Shown: piece after piece, positions 8,666 to 16,648 of the stretch
Numbering within the stretch: position 1 is the first letter of the stretch
How the letters are laid out: each line of letters opens with the position of its first letter
Assembly: GCF_024305245.1 (NCBI RefSeq)
Contig: NZ_JAMWYX010000005.1
Location: 124,001-188,000 of the forward strand
Length of the DNA: 64,000 bases
Direction: 5' to 3'
DNA from: Erythrobacter sp.
GTDB lineage: Bacteria > Pseudomonadota > Alphaproteobacteria > Sphingomonadales > Sphingomonadaceae
The notes under the pieces: generated by a model
Databases searched by the model: none
The model's input: the letters and a program-made list of their open reading frames with translations, nothing else
What the model was told of the DNA's origin: nothing
Position numbers and translations under genes: made by a program

Positions 8666-8684
8666 GTGAAATTTGTCCGGACAA
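8666..8684 (+). promoter_or_regulatory. Palindromic operator candidate (site 1) in the divergent promoter region
   Basis: The 19-bp stretch GTGAAATTTGTCCGGACAA contains the perfect 12-bp palindrome TTGTCCGGACAA (8673-8684). The same 19 bases occur in the same orientation relative to the gene upstream of the second methyltransferase-like gene (17891-17909, minus strand). The GT-N4-AC core fits the general form of GntR-family operators, though no GntR gene lies in the window. It ends 10 bases before the start codon at 8695 and lies between two divergent operons, so it may control both. Confidence 0.7.
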
Positions 8685-8694
8685 CTTCTGCGCC

Positions 8695-10050
8695 ATGATT
8701 ACGCGGCACATCCTGACGATTCCCGGCAAGGGTCCCAAAGGTGAGCGGCGGGTGCATTACCGCCGCTGCGGGCGCGGTCCGGCCTTGTTGATGGTGCACC
8801 AGAGCCCGCGCTCGTCAGCCGAATACGAGCCGCTGATGCGCAAGTGGGGCGAGCATTTTACCTGCATCGCGCCCGACACGCCCGGCTTCGGCCAATCGGA
8901 TCCGTTGCCCGGCGAACCGGATATTGCCGACTTCGCCGATGCGCTGTGCGAAACGATGGACGCGCTCGGCATCGGCCCATGCCCGGCCTATGGCTTTCAT
9001 TCGGGCGGGATCATCCTCGTTACCGCCTTGAAGCGCCAGCCGCAGCGGTTCCGCTGCCTCGCGGTCGGCGGCTATGCGATCTGGACCGCAGACGAAATGC
9101 GCATCTTCGGGGAGAGTTACCTGCCCGAATTCCGCCCCTCCCCCTATGGCGAGCATCTTGCGTGGCTGTGGAACCGGATGCTCGAACAAAGCTGGGTGTT
9201 CCCGTGGTTCGACACGCGCGAAGAGGCTCGCCTTTCGGTCGCCCATGCCGATGTCGCGCGGGTGGCACAGGCGGTCATGGAGATGCTGCAGGCGGGCAAT
9301 GCCAACCGTGCAGGCTATGGCGCGGTGCTGCGCGCCCCGCGCGACATTCCGCCGGTGGATTCCGCCGTGCCCCCCTGCCTGATCAGCGCCTATGACGGCG
9401 ATCCCCTGCAAGCCCATATCGATCGGCTTGGACAGATGCCCGCCCAGTGGGAAGCGCTGAAAGTCGCCGCGCCCGAAGATCACCAGCAGGCAAGCCTCAC
9501 CTTCCTGCGCCGGCATGGCGGCGAGGCGCCCTGTCCGCCACTGCCCGAGGATGTGGCCGAAGGCTGGGAGCACGTCGACGGCGGCCTGATCCACTGGAAA
9601 GGCACCCGCGGGGCCGAACGCCTGATCCTGCACGCGCCTGCCAGCGAACTGGCCGAACCCGAGGCTGGCACACTGGTGATCGATGCGCCCGGCCACGGCC
9701 AGTCCGACGATTTCGCCAATCCGCGTGCTGCGGTGGAGGCGGCAGCACTGATGCTGGGCGCGGAGGCGATCTTGTGGCCCTCGCCCCCGCCGGGCGATCC
9801 CGATCGGCTCTATCCCGACATGGCGCCCGACCGCTTCGGAGCATACCTCCAGCGGGCCTGGCAGGTGGCACGGGCCGAGGCGTTCTTTGCACCGTGGTAC
9901 GAAGCGAAGGCCGCCCACGCGATCCCGCTAGATCCGGCAGCGCTCGATCCCTCCGCGCTGCAGCGCCGTGCCCGCGCGCGGATTGTTGCGGGCGATGCCG
10001 CACGCCGGTGGCATGATATCCTCACAGCCCAAAAGGGAGAAACCCGATGA
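8695..10050 (+). CDS. Alpha/beta hydrolase with a second, degenerate hydrolase-like domain
   Basis: The 451-residue protein has an N-terminal alpha/beta hydrolase domain with the oxyanion-region HQSPRS (about 35-40), DTPGFGQSD (61-69) and a nucleophile elbow GFHSGG with Ser103. The residue two before the serine is Phe rather than the usual small residue. The C-terminal part repeats the APGHGQSDD block (about 331-339), as if from a second hydrolase fold, but shows no nucleophile elbow. ATG 8695 is chosen over an in-frame upstream start at 8659, because it begins the conserved domain and leaves the operator upstream. It is the first gene of the rightward operon and probably cleaves an ester, amide or C-C bond in the pathway. 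Confidence 0.8.
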   Translation: MITRHILTIPGKGPKGERRVHYRRCGRGPALLMVHQSPRSSAEYEPLMRKWGEHFTCIAPDTPGFGQSDPLPGEPDIADFADALCETMDALGIGPCPAYGFHSGGIILVTALKRQPQRFRCLAVGGYAIWTADEMRIFGESYLPEFRPSPYGEHLAWLWNRMLEQSWVFPWFDTREEARLSVAHADVARVAQAVMEMLQAGNANRAGYGAVLRAPRDIPPVDSAVPPCLISAYDGDPLQAHIDRLGQMPAQWEALKVAAPEDHQQASLTFLRRHGGEAPCPPLPEDVAEGWEHVDGGLIHWKGTRGAERLILHAPASELAEPEAGTLVIDAPGHGQSDDFANPRAAVEAAALMLGAEAILWPSPPPGDPDRLYPDMAPDRFGAYLQRAWQVARAEAFFAPWYEAKAAHAIPLDPAALDPSALQRRARARIVAGDAARRWHDILTAQKGETR

Positions 10051-10553
10051 CTGATTTCGCTGCCGCCATGCCGCTGCTCGCGCGCCACGAGGGCGTGTGG
10101 GACGGCACCTATTCCTATTTCAACGCCGCCAACGAAAAGATCGACGAGCACGCCAGCCGCCTGCTGTGCCGCATGACCGGCGATCCGGACCTGCCCTATC
10201 ATCAGACCAATCATTACACCTGGCCCGACGGCCGCACCGAAGTGCGCGATTTCCCTGCCACCTATCGCGATGGGCGCATCTGGTGGGACAACGAGCTGAT
10301 TCAGGGATGGGCTGCCGAAGTTCCGCTCGACGAATATAACCGCACAATGATGCTTTACTGGCAGCGCACCGGCGATCCTTCGCTTTACCTGTACGAGCAG
10401 ATTCAGATTTCCGATTGCGGACAGCATCGCTGCCGCACCTGGCACTGGATCCGAAACGGCATGCTTGAAACCCGCACCGCAATTCAGGAACGCTTCGTCA
10501 CGAAGGACTGGCGCGCTATTGATGCCGAAATGCAGGCCAAGGCGGCAGGCTGA
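10047..10553 (+). CDS. DUF3598-like (lipocalin-type) protein, copy 2
   Basis: This 168-residue protein is a paralogue of the protein at 4229-4690, sharing the HEG-W-G opening, a W-DGRT turn in the middle and a C-terminal CRTWHWIRNG block. It begins MTDFAAAMPLLARHEGVWDG and ends in a charged helix-like tail absent from copy 1. There is no signal peptide. The start overlaps the hydrolase stop (ATGA). Having one copy in each divergent operon suggests that both arms of the pathway need this protein, perhaps as ligand binders or isomerase-like barrels. The function is not established. Confidence 0.6.
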   Translation: MTDFAAAMPLLARHEGVWDGTYSYFNAANEKIDEHASRLLCRMTGDPDLPYHQTNHYTWPDGRTEVRDFPATYRDGRIWWDNELIQGWAAEVPLDEYNRTMMLYWQRTGDPSLYLYEQIQISDCGQHRCRTWHWIRNGMLETRTAIQERFVTKDWRAIDAEMQAKAAG

Positions 10554-10564
10554 CGGCACACCCC

Positions 10565-11944
10565 ATGGGACAGACCCTGTTCGACAAGATCTGGAACGCC
10601 CACCGCATCGCCGACACGGCCGGCGGCGCGCACCTGATCGCGATCGACCGGGTGTTCCTGCACGAACGCACAGGGGCCGCGGCGCTGCGGCGTATGGCGG
10701 AGACAGGGCGCAAAGTGCTCGATCGAGCGCGAGTGTTCGCGGTAATGGATCATATCGTCGATACTCGCCCGGGGCGCGGGGACGGGACGCTGATGCCGGG
10801 CGGCGAAGGTTTCATCACCGAAACCCGCGCCGCCACCCATGCGGCGGGGATCACCCTGTTCGATGTCAACGACCGCGATCAGGGGATCATCCATGTGATC
10901 TCGCCCGAACAGGGGATCGTCCTTCCCGGCCTTACGCTGGTCGCACCCGATAGCCACACCTGCACCCAAGGCGCGTTCGGCGCGCTGGCTTGGGGCATCG
11001 GCAGCAGCGAGGCGGAGCACGCGATGGTGACCGGCACGCTGAGGATGGAGCGCCCTCGCACCATGCGCGTGACCTTCTCCGGCGCTCTTTCGCCCGGCGT
11101 GACGCCCAAGGACATGGCGCTTGCATTGATCGCGGCCCACGGCGCAGGCGGCGGCGCGGGCCATGCGGTCGAATTTGCCGGCGAAGCCGTGCGCGCGCTG
11201 GACATGGAAGGGCGCATGACGCTGTGCAACATGGCGACCGAATTCAGCGCCATGACCGGCATCATCGCCCCCGATGCGAAGACGTTCGGATATCTTGCGG
11301 GCCGCCCTCACGCGCCCGAGGCGTTTGACGACCCCTATTGGTCGGCGCTCCATTCGGATGAGGACGCGGTGTTCGATCACGACATCACCATCAATGCCGG
11401 TACAATCGCACCGATGGTGAGCTGGGGGACCAGTCCCGAACACACCATCCCCGTGACTGGAACCGTGCCGCAGGGGCCAGAACGCGCGCATGACTATATC
11501 GGGCTGGACGCAGGGGCGCCTCTTGCCGGAACGCCGCTGGACGCCGCCTTCATCGGATCGTGCACCAACAGCCGCATTTCCGACCTGCGCCGCGCCGCCG
11601 CACTGCTGAAAGGCCGCCGCATCGCGCCCGGCATCCGCAAGGCGCTGGTCGTCCCCGGCTCGCTCGCGGTCAAACGGCAGGCCGAGGCCGAAGGGCTGGA
11701 CAAAGTGTTCGAAGCCGCCGGGTTCGAATGGCGCATGAGCGGCTGCTCGCTGTGCTTCTATGCGGGCGGCGAAGGCTTCCCGGATGGGTCACGCGTGATC
11801 TCCAGCACCAACCGCAATTTCGAAGGGCGCCAAGGCCCGGGCATCCGCACCCACATCGCCTCACCCGAAACCGTAGCCGCCAGCGCGATTGCGGGCGTGA
11901 TTGCCGATCCGCGCACCGTCGCCCGCGCCGGAGAGCCTGCATGA
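10565..11944 (+). CDS. LeuC-like hydro-lyase large subunit (isopropylmalate dehydratase/aconitase family)
   Basis: The 459-residue aconitase-superfamily protein begins like LeuC (MGQTLFDKIWNAHRI) and carries the iron-sulfur cysteines in IGSCTNSRISDL and MSGCSLCFYAGG. Known family enzymes interconvert hydroxy-dicarboxylic acids with their dehydrated forms through a [4Fe-4S] cluster. The region after the CxxC reads CFYAGGEGF, where biosynthetic LeuC proteins usually have C-L-x-M-N. Together with the operon context, this suggests a catabolic hydratase acting on something like citraconate, an alkylmaleate or dimethylmalate, rather than leucine synthesis. It overlaps the small-subunit gene. Confidence 0.85.
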   Translation: MGQTLFDKIWNAHRIADTAGGAHLIAIDRVFLHERTGAAALRRMAETGRKVLDRARVFAVMDHIVDTRPGRGDGTLMPGGEGFITETRAATHAAGITLFDVNDRDQGIIHVISPEQGIVLPGLTLVAPDSHTCTQGAFGALAWGIGSSEAEHAMVTGTLRMERPRTMRVTFSGALSPGVTPKDMALALIAAHGAGGGAGHAVEFAGEAVRALDMEGRMTLCNMATEFSAMTGIIAPDAKTFGYLAGRPHAPEAFDDPYWSALHSDEDAVFDHDITINAGTIAPMVSWGTSPEHTIPVTGTVPQGPERAHDYIGLDAGAPLAGTPLDAAFIGSCTNSRISDLRRAAALLKGRRIAPGIRKALVVPGSLAVKRQAEAEGLDKVFEAAGFEWRMSGCSLCFYAGGEGFPDGSRVISSTNRNFEGRQGPGIRTHIASPETVAASAIAGVIADPRTVARAGEPA

Positions 11945-12546
11945 AGCCGATTGCCACCATCACCAGCCCCGGCGTGCCGCTGCTGCGCGACAATATCGAT
12001 ACCGACACGATCATTCCCAGCCGCGAGATGACCAGCACCGGGCGCACCGGGCTGGCGGACGGGCTGTTCGCCCCGTGGCGCTACACCGATGCGGCCACGC
12101 GGGTGCGCGATCCCGCTTTCGCGCTCAATCAGCGCGATGCCATCGGCACAAGGCTGCTGCTGGCGGGCAAAAATTTCGGCTGCGGATCGAGCCGGGAGCA
12201 CGCCGTCTGGGCGCTGGCGGAATTCGGGATCGAGGCGATCATCGCACCGTCTTTTGCGCCGATCTTCAAGGGCAATTGCCTCCGCAACGGTCTCCTGCCG
12301 GTCGAACTGCCCGAAGAGGTGGTGCGCGGCCTTGCATGGCAGATGGTGGAGATCGATCTCGACCCCCAGACCGTCAGTGCCGGGAGTGAACGCTGGCATT
12401 TCGATATCGACCCGGAGGCCAAAACGATGCTGGCCGAAGGGCTCGATGCGATTGACCTGACGCTCAAACAGAAGCCTGCCATCCTGCAATGGCTCGCCAA
12501 CGACCGATGCACGCGGCCATGGGCCTATCTGGAGAAACCCACGTGA
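11941..12546 (+). CDS. LeuD-like hydro-lyase small subunit
   Basis: The 201-residue swivel-domain subunit pairs with the preceding LeuC-like protein. Recognisable parts are NIDTDTIIPSREM near the N-terminus, LLAGKNFGCGSSREHAVWAL with the substrate-binding GCGSSRE loop, and APSFAPIFKGNCLRNG. The length is normal for bacterial LeuD. ATG 11941 overlaps the LeuC stop (ATGA); an upstream open extension belongs to a different frame of the large-subunit gene. The heterodimer would hydrate an unsaturated dicarboxylate to a hydroxyacid that the following CoA-transferase and lyase can process. Confidence 0.88.
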   Translation: MKPIATITSPGVPLLRDNIDTDTIIPSREMTSTGRTGLADGLFAPWRYTDAATRVRDPAFALNQRDAIGTRLLLAGKNFGCGSSREHAVWALAEFGIEAIIAPSFAPIFKGNCLRNGLLPVELPEEVVRGLAWQMVEIDLDPQTVSAGSERWHFDIDPEAKTMLAEGLDAIDLTLKQKPAILQWLANDRCTRPWAYLEKPT

Positions 12547-13463
12547 CCGACATCCTCGTTTCCGAAGTTGGCCCGCGTGATGGGCTGCAATCGATCAGCC
12601 GGGTGATGCCGCTTGATGCCAAGAAGGATTGGATCGCGGCGGAAGCGGCAGCGGGCGTGCGCGAGATCGAGGTCGGCAGCTTCGTACCGCCGAGCCTTTT
12701 GCCGCAAATGGCCGACACCGCCGAACTGGTCGCCTTTGCAAGAGGGATCGAAGGTCTCAACGTGGTCGCCTTGGTGCCCAATGCGAAGGGGGCCGAACGC
12801 GCTGCCGAGGCGGGAGTGCACGCGATAAGCATTCCGTTTTCGATGAGCGAGACCCACAGCCTCAAAAACGTGCGCAAGGATCATCCCGCCATGCTGGCGG
12901 AGATCGCCGAGGCCGCAACCATCGCGAAGAGCGCGGGCATCCATTTCGCCGTGGGTCTTTCGACCGCGTTCGGCTGCACGATGGAGGGCGCGGTGAGCGA
13001 GGATCAGGTCGTGCGCCTTGCCGAAGCGGCCGCCGCAGCAGGTGCGCAGGAATTCTCGCTGTCCGACACCACCGGCTATGCCGATCCGGCGCAGGTGCGC
13101 AGGCTGGTGCGCAAGGTGCGCGCGGCGGTTGGTGCGGACAGGATGACCACGCTTCACTTGCACAACACCCGCGGGCTCGGCCTTGCCAATGTCGTCGCCG
13201 GGTTGGAGGAGGGGATTACCACCTTCGACGCTTCGCTGGGAGGCCTCGGCGGCTGCCCCTTCGCGCCGGGGGCAAGCGGCAATCTCGTGACTGAGGATCT
13301 GGTGTTGATGCTCAATGCCATGGGCCTGAAGACCGGGATCGATCTCGAAAAACTGCTGGAGGTGCGCGCCATCCTTGCCGAGGCGCTGCCGGGCGAGCCG
13401 CTTTATGGCTTTACCCCCGATGCCGGGCTGATGCTCGATTACAACCAGAGGACGGCGGCATGA
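12543..13463 (+). CDS. HMG-CoA lyase-family aldolase
   Basis: This 306-residue TIM-barrel protein of the HMGL-like family has an N-terminal GPRDGLQ metal and substrate motif, STAFGCTMEG in the centre, LHNTRGLGLAN, and the signature GLGGCPFAPGASGNLVTED with the catalytic cysteine. Family members cleave 3-hydroxy-3-methylglutaryl-CoA to acetoacetate and acetyl-CoA, and some relatives cleave citramalyl-CoA or dimethylmalyl-CoA type substrates. The GTG at 12543 overlaps the LeuD stop (GTGA) and gives the conserved N-terminus. With a hydratase upstream and a CoA-transferase downstream, it probably performs the final C-C cleavage of the pathway. Confidence 0.88.
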   Translation: MTDILVSEVGPRDGLQSISRVMPLDAKKDWIAAEAAAGVREIEVGSFVPPSLLPQMADTAELVAFARGIEGLNVVALVPNAKGAERAAEAGVHAISIPFSMSETHSLKNVRKDHPAMLAEIAEAATIAKSAGIHFAVGLSTAFGCTMEGAVSEDQVVRLAEAAAAAGAQEFSLSDTTGYADPAQVRRLVRKVRAAVGADRMTTLHLHNTRGLGLANVVAGLEEGITTFDASLGGLGGCPFAPGASGNLVTEDLVLMLNAMGLKTGIDLEKLLEVRAILAEALPGEPLYGFTPDAGLMLDYNQRTAA

Positions 13464-14641
13464 GCGCGCCCGAACCGCTGAAGGGCATTCGCGTCGTCGA
13501 ATTCACCCACATGGTGATGGGACCGGTAGTGGGCCACATCCTCGCCGGGCTGGGGGCCGAGGTGGTGCGGATCGAACCGATCGGGGGCGACAACACCCGC
13601 CGGCTCAAGGGTTCGGGCGCGGGCTATTTCCCGATGTATAATCGCGGCAAGCAGTCCATCTGCCTCGATCTGAAAAGCGCGGACGGGATTACCGTCGCCA
13701 AAGACCTTGTCGCGGGAGCCGATGTGCTGGTCGAGAACTTCCGCCCCGGCGCCCTCGACCGAATGGGGCTGGATTACGATGCCTGCGCTGCCGCCAATCC
13801 GCGCCTCGTCTATTGCAGTGAGAAAGGCTTCCTTCCCGGCCCCTACGAGCAGCGCACCGCGCTCGACGAGGTCGCGCAGATGATGGGCGGGCTCGCATAT
13901 ATGACCGGGCCGCCGGGTCGCCCCTTGCGCGCAGGGGCGAGCGTGATCGACGTGACCGGCGGAATGTTCGGCGTAATCGGCGTGCTCGCCGCGCTGGAGG
14001 AACGCCACCGCACCGGGCGCGGGCAGAAAGTCACCGCCAGCCTGTTCGAGACCACCACCTACCTCGTCGGCCAGCACATGGCGCAATATGCCGTCACCGG
14101 CAGCCCCGCCGCGCCCATGCCCGCGCGGGTTTCGGCCTGGGCGATCTACGATGTATTCGAAACGCAGGACGAACCCGTGTTCATCGGCGTCGTCACCGAT
14201 GCGCTGTGGGAGAAGTTCTGCCGCCTGTTCGCGCTCGATGCGCTGTGGGCGAACGAGAACCTGCGGGAGAACAATGCCCGTGTTGCCGCTCGCGACCGGA
14301 TCATCCCAGAAATCCGCGCGCTCATCGCCACGATGACCCGGGCCGAAGTGATCGCCAAACTCGACGGAACAGGCCTGCCCTTCGCGCCGATCGGGAAACC
14401 CGAAGACCTGTTCGACGATCCGCACCTGCAACATGGTGGCCTCGAGGACGTGACGCTCGACAACGGCACCGAGGTGCGCCTGCCGACCATTCCGCTCGAA
14501 ATGAGCGGCCAGCGTATCGGTGCGGCGCAGCATCTGCCCAAACCGGGGCGGGATGCGCGCGCCGTGCTGACAGGGCTGGGCTACGACGACAAGCGGATCT
14601 CTGCGCTCATTGAAGCTGGCGCAGCAGGAGAAAGCGCATGA
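13460..14641 (+). CDS. Class III CoA-transferase (CaiB/BaiF family)
   Basis: The 393-residue protein opens MSAPEPLKGIRVVEFTHMVM, a family hallmark, followed by GAEVVRIE, NRGKQSICLDLK and the catalytic aspartate region RTALDEVAQMMGGLAYMTG. The C-terminal portion has FAPIGKPEDLFDDPHLQ, typical of the fold. The family moves CoA from a donor such as succinyl-CoA to an organic acid. The start overlaps the lyase stop (ATGA). Here it would activate the hydroxy-dicarboxylate made by the LeuCD-like hydratase for cleavage by the HMG-CoA-lyase-like enzyme. Confidence 0.9.
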   Translation: MSAPEPLKGIRVVEFTHMVMGPVVGHILAGLGAEVVRIEPIGGDNTRRLKGSGAGYFPMYNRGKQSICLDLKSADGITVAKDLVAGADVLVENFRPGALDRMGLDYDACAAANPRLVYCSEKGFLPGPYEQRTALDEVAQMMGGLAYMTGPPGRPLRAGASVIDVTGGMFGVIGVLAALEERHRTGRGQKVTASLFETTTYLVGQHMAQYAVTGSPAAPMPARVSAWAIYDVFETQDEPVFIGVVTDALWEKFCRLFALDALWANENLRENNARVAARDRIIPEIRALIATMTRAEVIAKLDGTGLPFAPIGKPEDLFDDPHLQHGGLEDVTLDNGTEVRLPTIPLEMSGQRIGAAQHLPKPGRDARAVLTGLGYDDKRISALIEAGAAGESA

Positions 14642-15234
14642 GGATGATCGCCTTGGCCGGAGCTGCCGCTGTGCTGGCGGGATGCAGTGTCAATATCGGC
14701 AACGAAACGCCCCGTGTCGCTTCCCCGCCGACAACCTCACCCGGCGTCGCTGCTCCGCGTGAACGCCTGCCCACCGATGTTCGCCGCGCCACGATCATCG
14801 TACGCGATATGGAAAGATCGCTCGCGCTCTATCGCGACGTGATCGGACTGGCCGTCAATTACGATACCACCGTGGAGACCTCCGGCGTGGCCCTGCCCGC
14901 GGGAGAACCGGGCGCGACCGCGCGGCTGGTGCTGCTCAACGCCAATGATCCCTGGGTCGGATGGATCGGCCTGATGGAGTGGGTCGATCCCGCCATTCCC
15001 GCTGACGACTATTCCAAGCGCATGGGACCGGGCGATGTGGTGCTGGTGCTCAACACCGACGATGTCGAGGGGCGCTGTGCCAAAGCCAAGCGGGTGCCCG
15101 GCGTCACCTTCACCGCAGAAGCGCGGCTGCAGACCTATCCCGGTCGCAATGGCGGGCCGGAGATCCAGGTAATGGGCTGCAACTTCTTCGACCCGGACGG
15201 CATCCTGATCGAGCTCAACCAAATTCTGGAGTGA
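14638..15234 (+). CDS. VOC-superfamily (glyoxalase-like) predicted lipoprotein
   Basis: This 198-residue protein has a short hydrophobic leader ending in the lipobox VLAGC (cysteine at about residue 16), so it should be lipid-anchored after export. The mature part carries a vicinal-oxygen-chelate domain, with RRATIIVRDMERSLALYRDV at its beginning and FFDPDGILIELNQ at the end. VOC proteins are lyases, isomerases, dioxygenases or binding proteins. It is the last gene of the rightward operon (ATGA overlap) and converges on the DUF1330 gene, with 20 bp shared. A lipoprotein in an otherwise cytoplasmic pathway is unusual. Confidence 0.75.
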   Translation: MRMIALAGAAAVLAGCSVNIGNETPRVASPPTTSPGVAAPRERLPTDVRRATIIVRDMERSLALYRDVIGLAVNYDTTVETSGVALPAGEPGATARLVLLNANDPWVGWIGLMEWVDPAIPADDYSKRMGPGDVVLVLNTDDVEGRCAKAKRVPGVTFTAEARLQTYPGRNGGPEIQVMGCNFFDPDGILIELNQILE

Positions 15235-15532
15235 CCAGATCCGGCCCGTCGATCAGCAGCACCTGCACGTCGGCCAGCCCCTCGCGCAGTTTCTTCGCCT
15301 CGGCATATTCGGGACTGTTCCAGAACGCCCGCACCGCCGCGCGGTCGGGCCATTTGGAAATGACCATGCTCGCGCCCTCGCCAAAGCCGCCTTCAAGGCA
15401 TTCCGCGCCCGGTCCGCGCAGCAGGTACTCGCCGCCGAACTTGGGAATCAGCGTCGCCGCCGCCGCGCCGTAGCCTGCGATGAAAGCATCGCGGTCATGA
15501 ATTGTGGCGGTCACGATCATGTAGGCAGGCAT
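15215..15532 (-). CDS. DUF1330 family protein
   Basis: The 105-residue single-domain protein has the DUF1330 pattern: YMIVTATIHDRDAFIAGY at the start, FGGEYLLRGPG, VISKWPDRAAVRAFWNSPEY and a final strand. These ferredoxin-like dimers have no settled activity. The protein at 3729-4232 is a longer relative. It is the last gene of the four-gene leftward operon starting at 17859, with 13 bases separating it from the membrane protein gene. Its 3' end overlaps the VOC lipoprotein gene on the other strand. Confidence 0.8.
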   Translation of the reverse strand: MPAYMIVTATIHDRDAFIAGYGAAAATLIPKFGGEYLLRGPGAECLEGGFGEGASMVISKWPDRAAVRAFWNSPEYAEAKKLREGLADVQVLLIDGPDLVTPEFG

Positions 15533-15545
15533 GCAGCGCTCTCCT

Positions 15546-16238
15546 TCAGTACGGCTTCACCGCGCCAAGGAAACACACCGAGGCGATAGTGATCCAGTAG
15601 ATATAGGCCGCCGCCCGTGCGAGCCCGATTTCGCGGGCGAGCGCGGCTTCCTGTTCGGCATTCGGTCCGGCGGCAAGGATGCGGAACCGCGCCGTCCAAC
15701 GCCGCATCACCAACCGCAAAAACAGCCCGATCATCAGCGCAAAGGCATAAAGGCCCATCTTTGAGGGATACCACAAATTGCTCGGCCCCGAGGTTATTGG
15801 CCCGCCGCCTGCGAACGCCATCCCCGCCGTCACCAGCAGCGCAGCGATCAACGGATAGCGCAGCAGTTCCTCGGCGCGGGTCACGGCAATCCCCAGATCG
15901 GTTTCGCGCTGGATGAACGCGGTCCAGGTCATCGCCAGCCAAACTGCGAAGAACAGCCACATCCACCACACGCCCGACCCATCGAGCAGCGGCACAAAGC
16001 CGTAAATCTTGCCCATGTGCAGGCCCAGCGGCAGCAGCAGCACGATGCCGGTGCGCGCAAGAATATCGATCCGGTAGGCGGTTTCCATGTGCCGCCGCCG
16101 CTCCTCCAATGACAGCACCGGATTGGTGACGTGGTAGCTGGTCTGGAACACGCCCCATTCGCCGCCCAGCCAGTAAACCATCGCAAGGATATGCACCCAG
16201 CGCAGAATGGCGAGTTCGTTGGCTGCGAGAAATTCCAT
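15546..16238 (-). CDS. Polytopic inner-membrane protein, possibly CopD/DUF2269-like
   Basis: This 230-residue hydrophobic protein has about six predicted membrane segments: around LAILRWVHILAMVYWLGGEW, IVLLLPLGLHMG, WWMWLFFAVWLAMTW, LIAALLVTAGMAFAGG, FALMIGLFLRLVMR and AYIYWITIASVCFLG. The pattern W-V-H-I-L-A-M-V-Y-W-L-G near the N-terminus recalls heme- or copper-associated membrane families (CopD or DUF2269 types), whose conserved histidine follows a tryptophan. It could be a membrane electron carrier or transporter for the pathway. The assignment beyond membrane protein is tentative. It sits between the small partner gene and the DUF1330 gene. Confidence 0.7.
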   Translation of the reverse strand: MEFLAANELAILRWVHILAMVYWLGGEWGVFQTSYHVTNPVLSLEERRRHMETAYRIDILARTGIVLLLPLGLHMGKIYGFVPLLDGSGVWWMWLFFAVWLAMTWTAFIQRETDLGIAVTRAEELLRYPLIAALLVTAGMAFAGGGPITSGPSNLWYPSKMGLYAFALMIGLFLRLVMRRWTARFRILAAGPNAEQEAALAREIGLARAAAYIYWITIASVCFLGAVKPY

Positions 16239-16288
16239 CTTCGCTTCTTCCCCCTTTTGCCGGCGCCGCGATCCCGGCGCCGTGCCCC

Positions 16289-16648
16289 CTATTCGCGTGC
16301 CAGCTTCTCGACGATGTCCATGATCGGCGGATCACTGGCCTCTATCGCCTCGACCTCCTGCTGGAAGCCGCGCATGATCCGCGCGATATAGGCGCGCGTC
16401 GCAAGGCCGCGCTCATCCCCTGCCGCGCGGTCCGGTTCGTAGCGGTCGATTTCCTCGCGCTTCATAACGCCGTGCTGTTCGAGCAGGCGTTCAAGCGTGT
16501 CCTGCCGTTCACGCAACGCGGAAACTTCTGCGGCGAGCGCGAAAACTGTCGAATACAGCCGGTCCAACGCAGGCTCGTCGAAAAATTGCGGGCGCTTGCC
16601 CTTGGCGCGGCGGCCCGAGGCGGCGACCCAGTCGAGGTCGTCGTTCAT
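16289..16648 (-). CDS. Small protein paired with methyltransferase-like copy 2; unknown function
   Basis: The 119-residue protein is related in its first half to the protein at 2283-2534: PQFFDEPALDRLYSTVFALA then EVSALRERQDTLERLLEQ, against PRFFADPGMDRFVAVVMNLA then EVWVQQERLLALEE. The pattern is P-x-FF-x-x-P-x-x-DR followed by a heptad-like helix likely to form a coiled coil. The second half (about 40 residues) has no counterpart in the shorter copy. ATG 16648 overlaps the methyltransferase-like stop (ATGA), and the in-frame extension to 16678 is rejected. Its tight coupling to copy 2 in both loci is the best clue to function. Confidence 0.75.
   Translation of the reverse strand: MNDDLDWVAASGRRAKGKRPQFFDEPALDRLYSTVFALAAEVSALRERQDTLERLLEQHGVMKREEIDRYEPDRAAGDERGLATRAYIARIMRGFQQEVEAIEASDPPIMDIVEKLARE

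Noticed and set aside
10565..12546. Biosynthetic leuCD for leucine
   Set aside because: Not excluded, but the operon contains a CoA-transferase and aldolase and no leuA or leuB, and the LeuC loop differs, so a catabolic role is favoured.
13439..14533. 364-codon minus-strand frame opposite the CoA-transferase gene
   Set aside because: Antisense shadow of a gene with clear family motifs.
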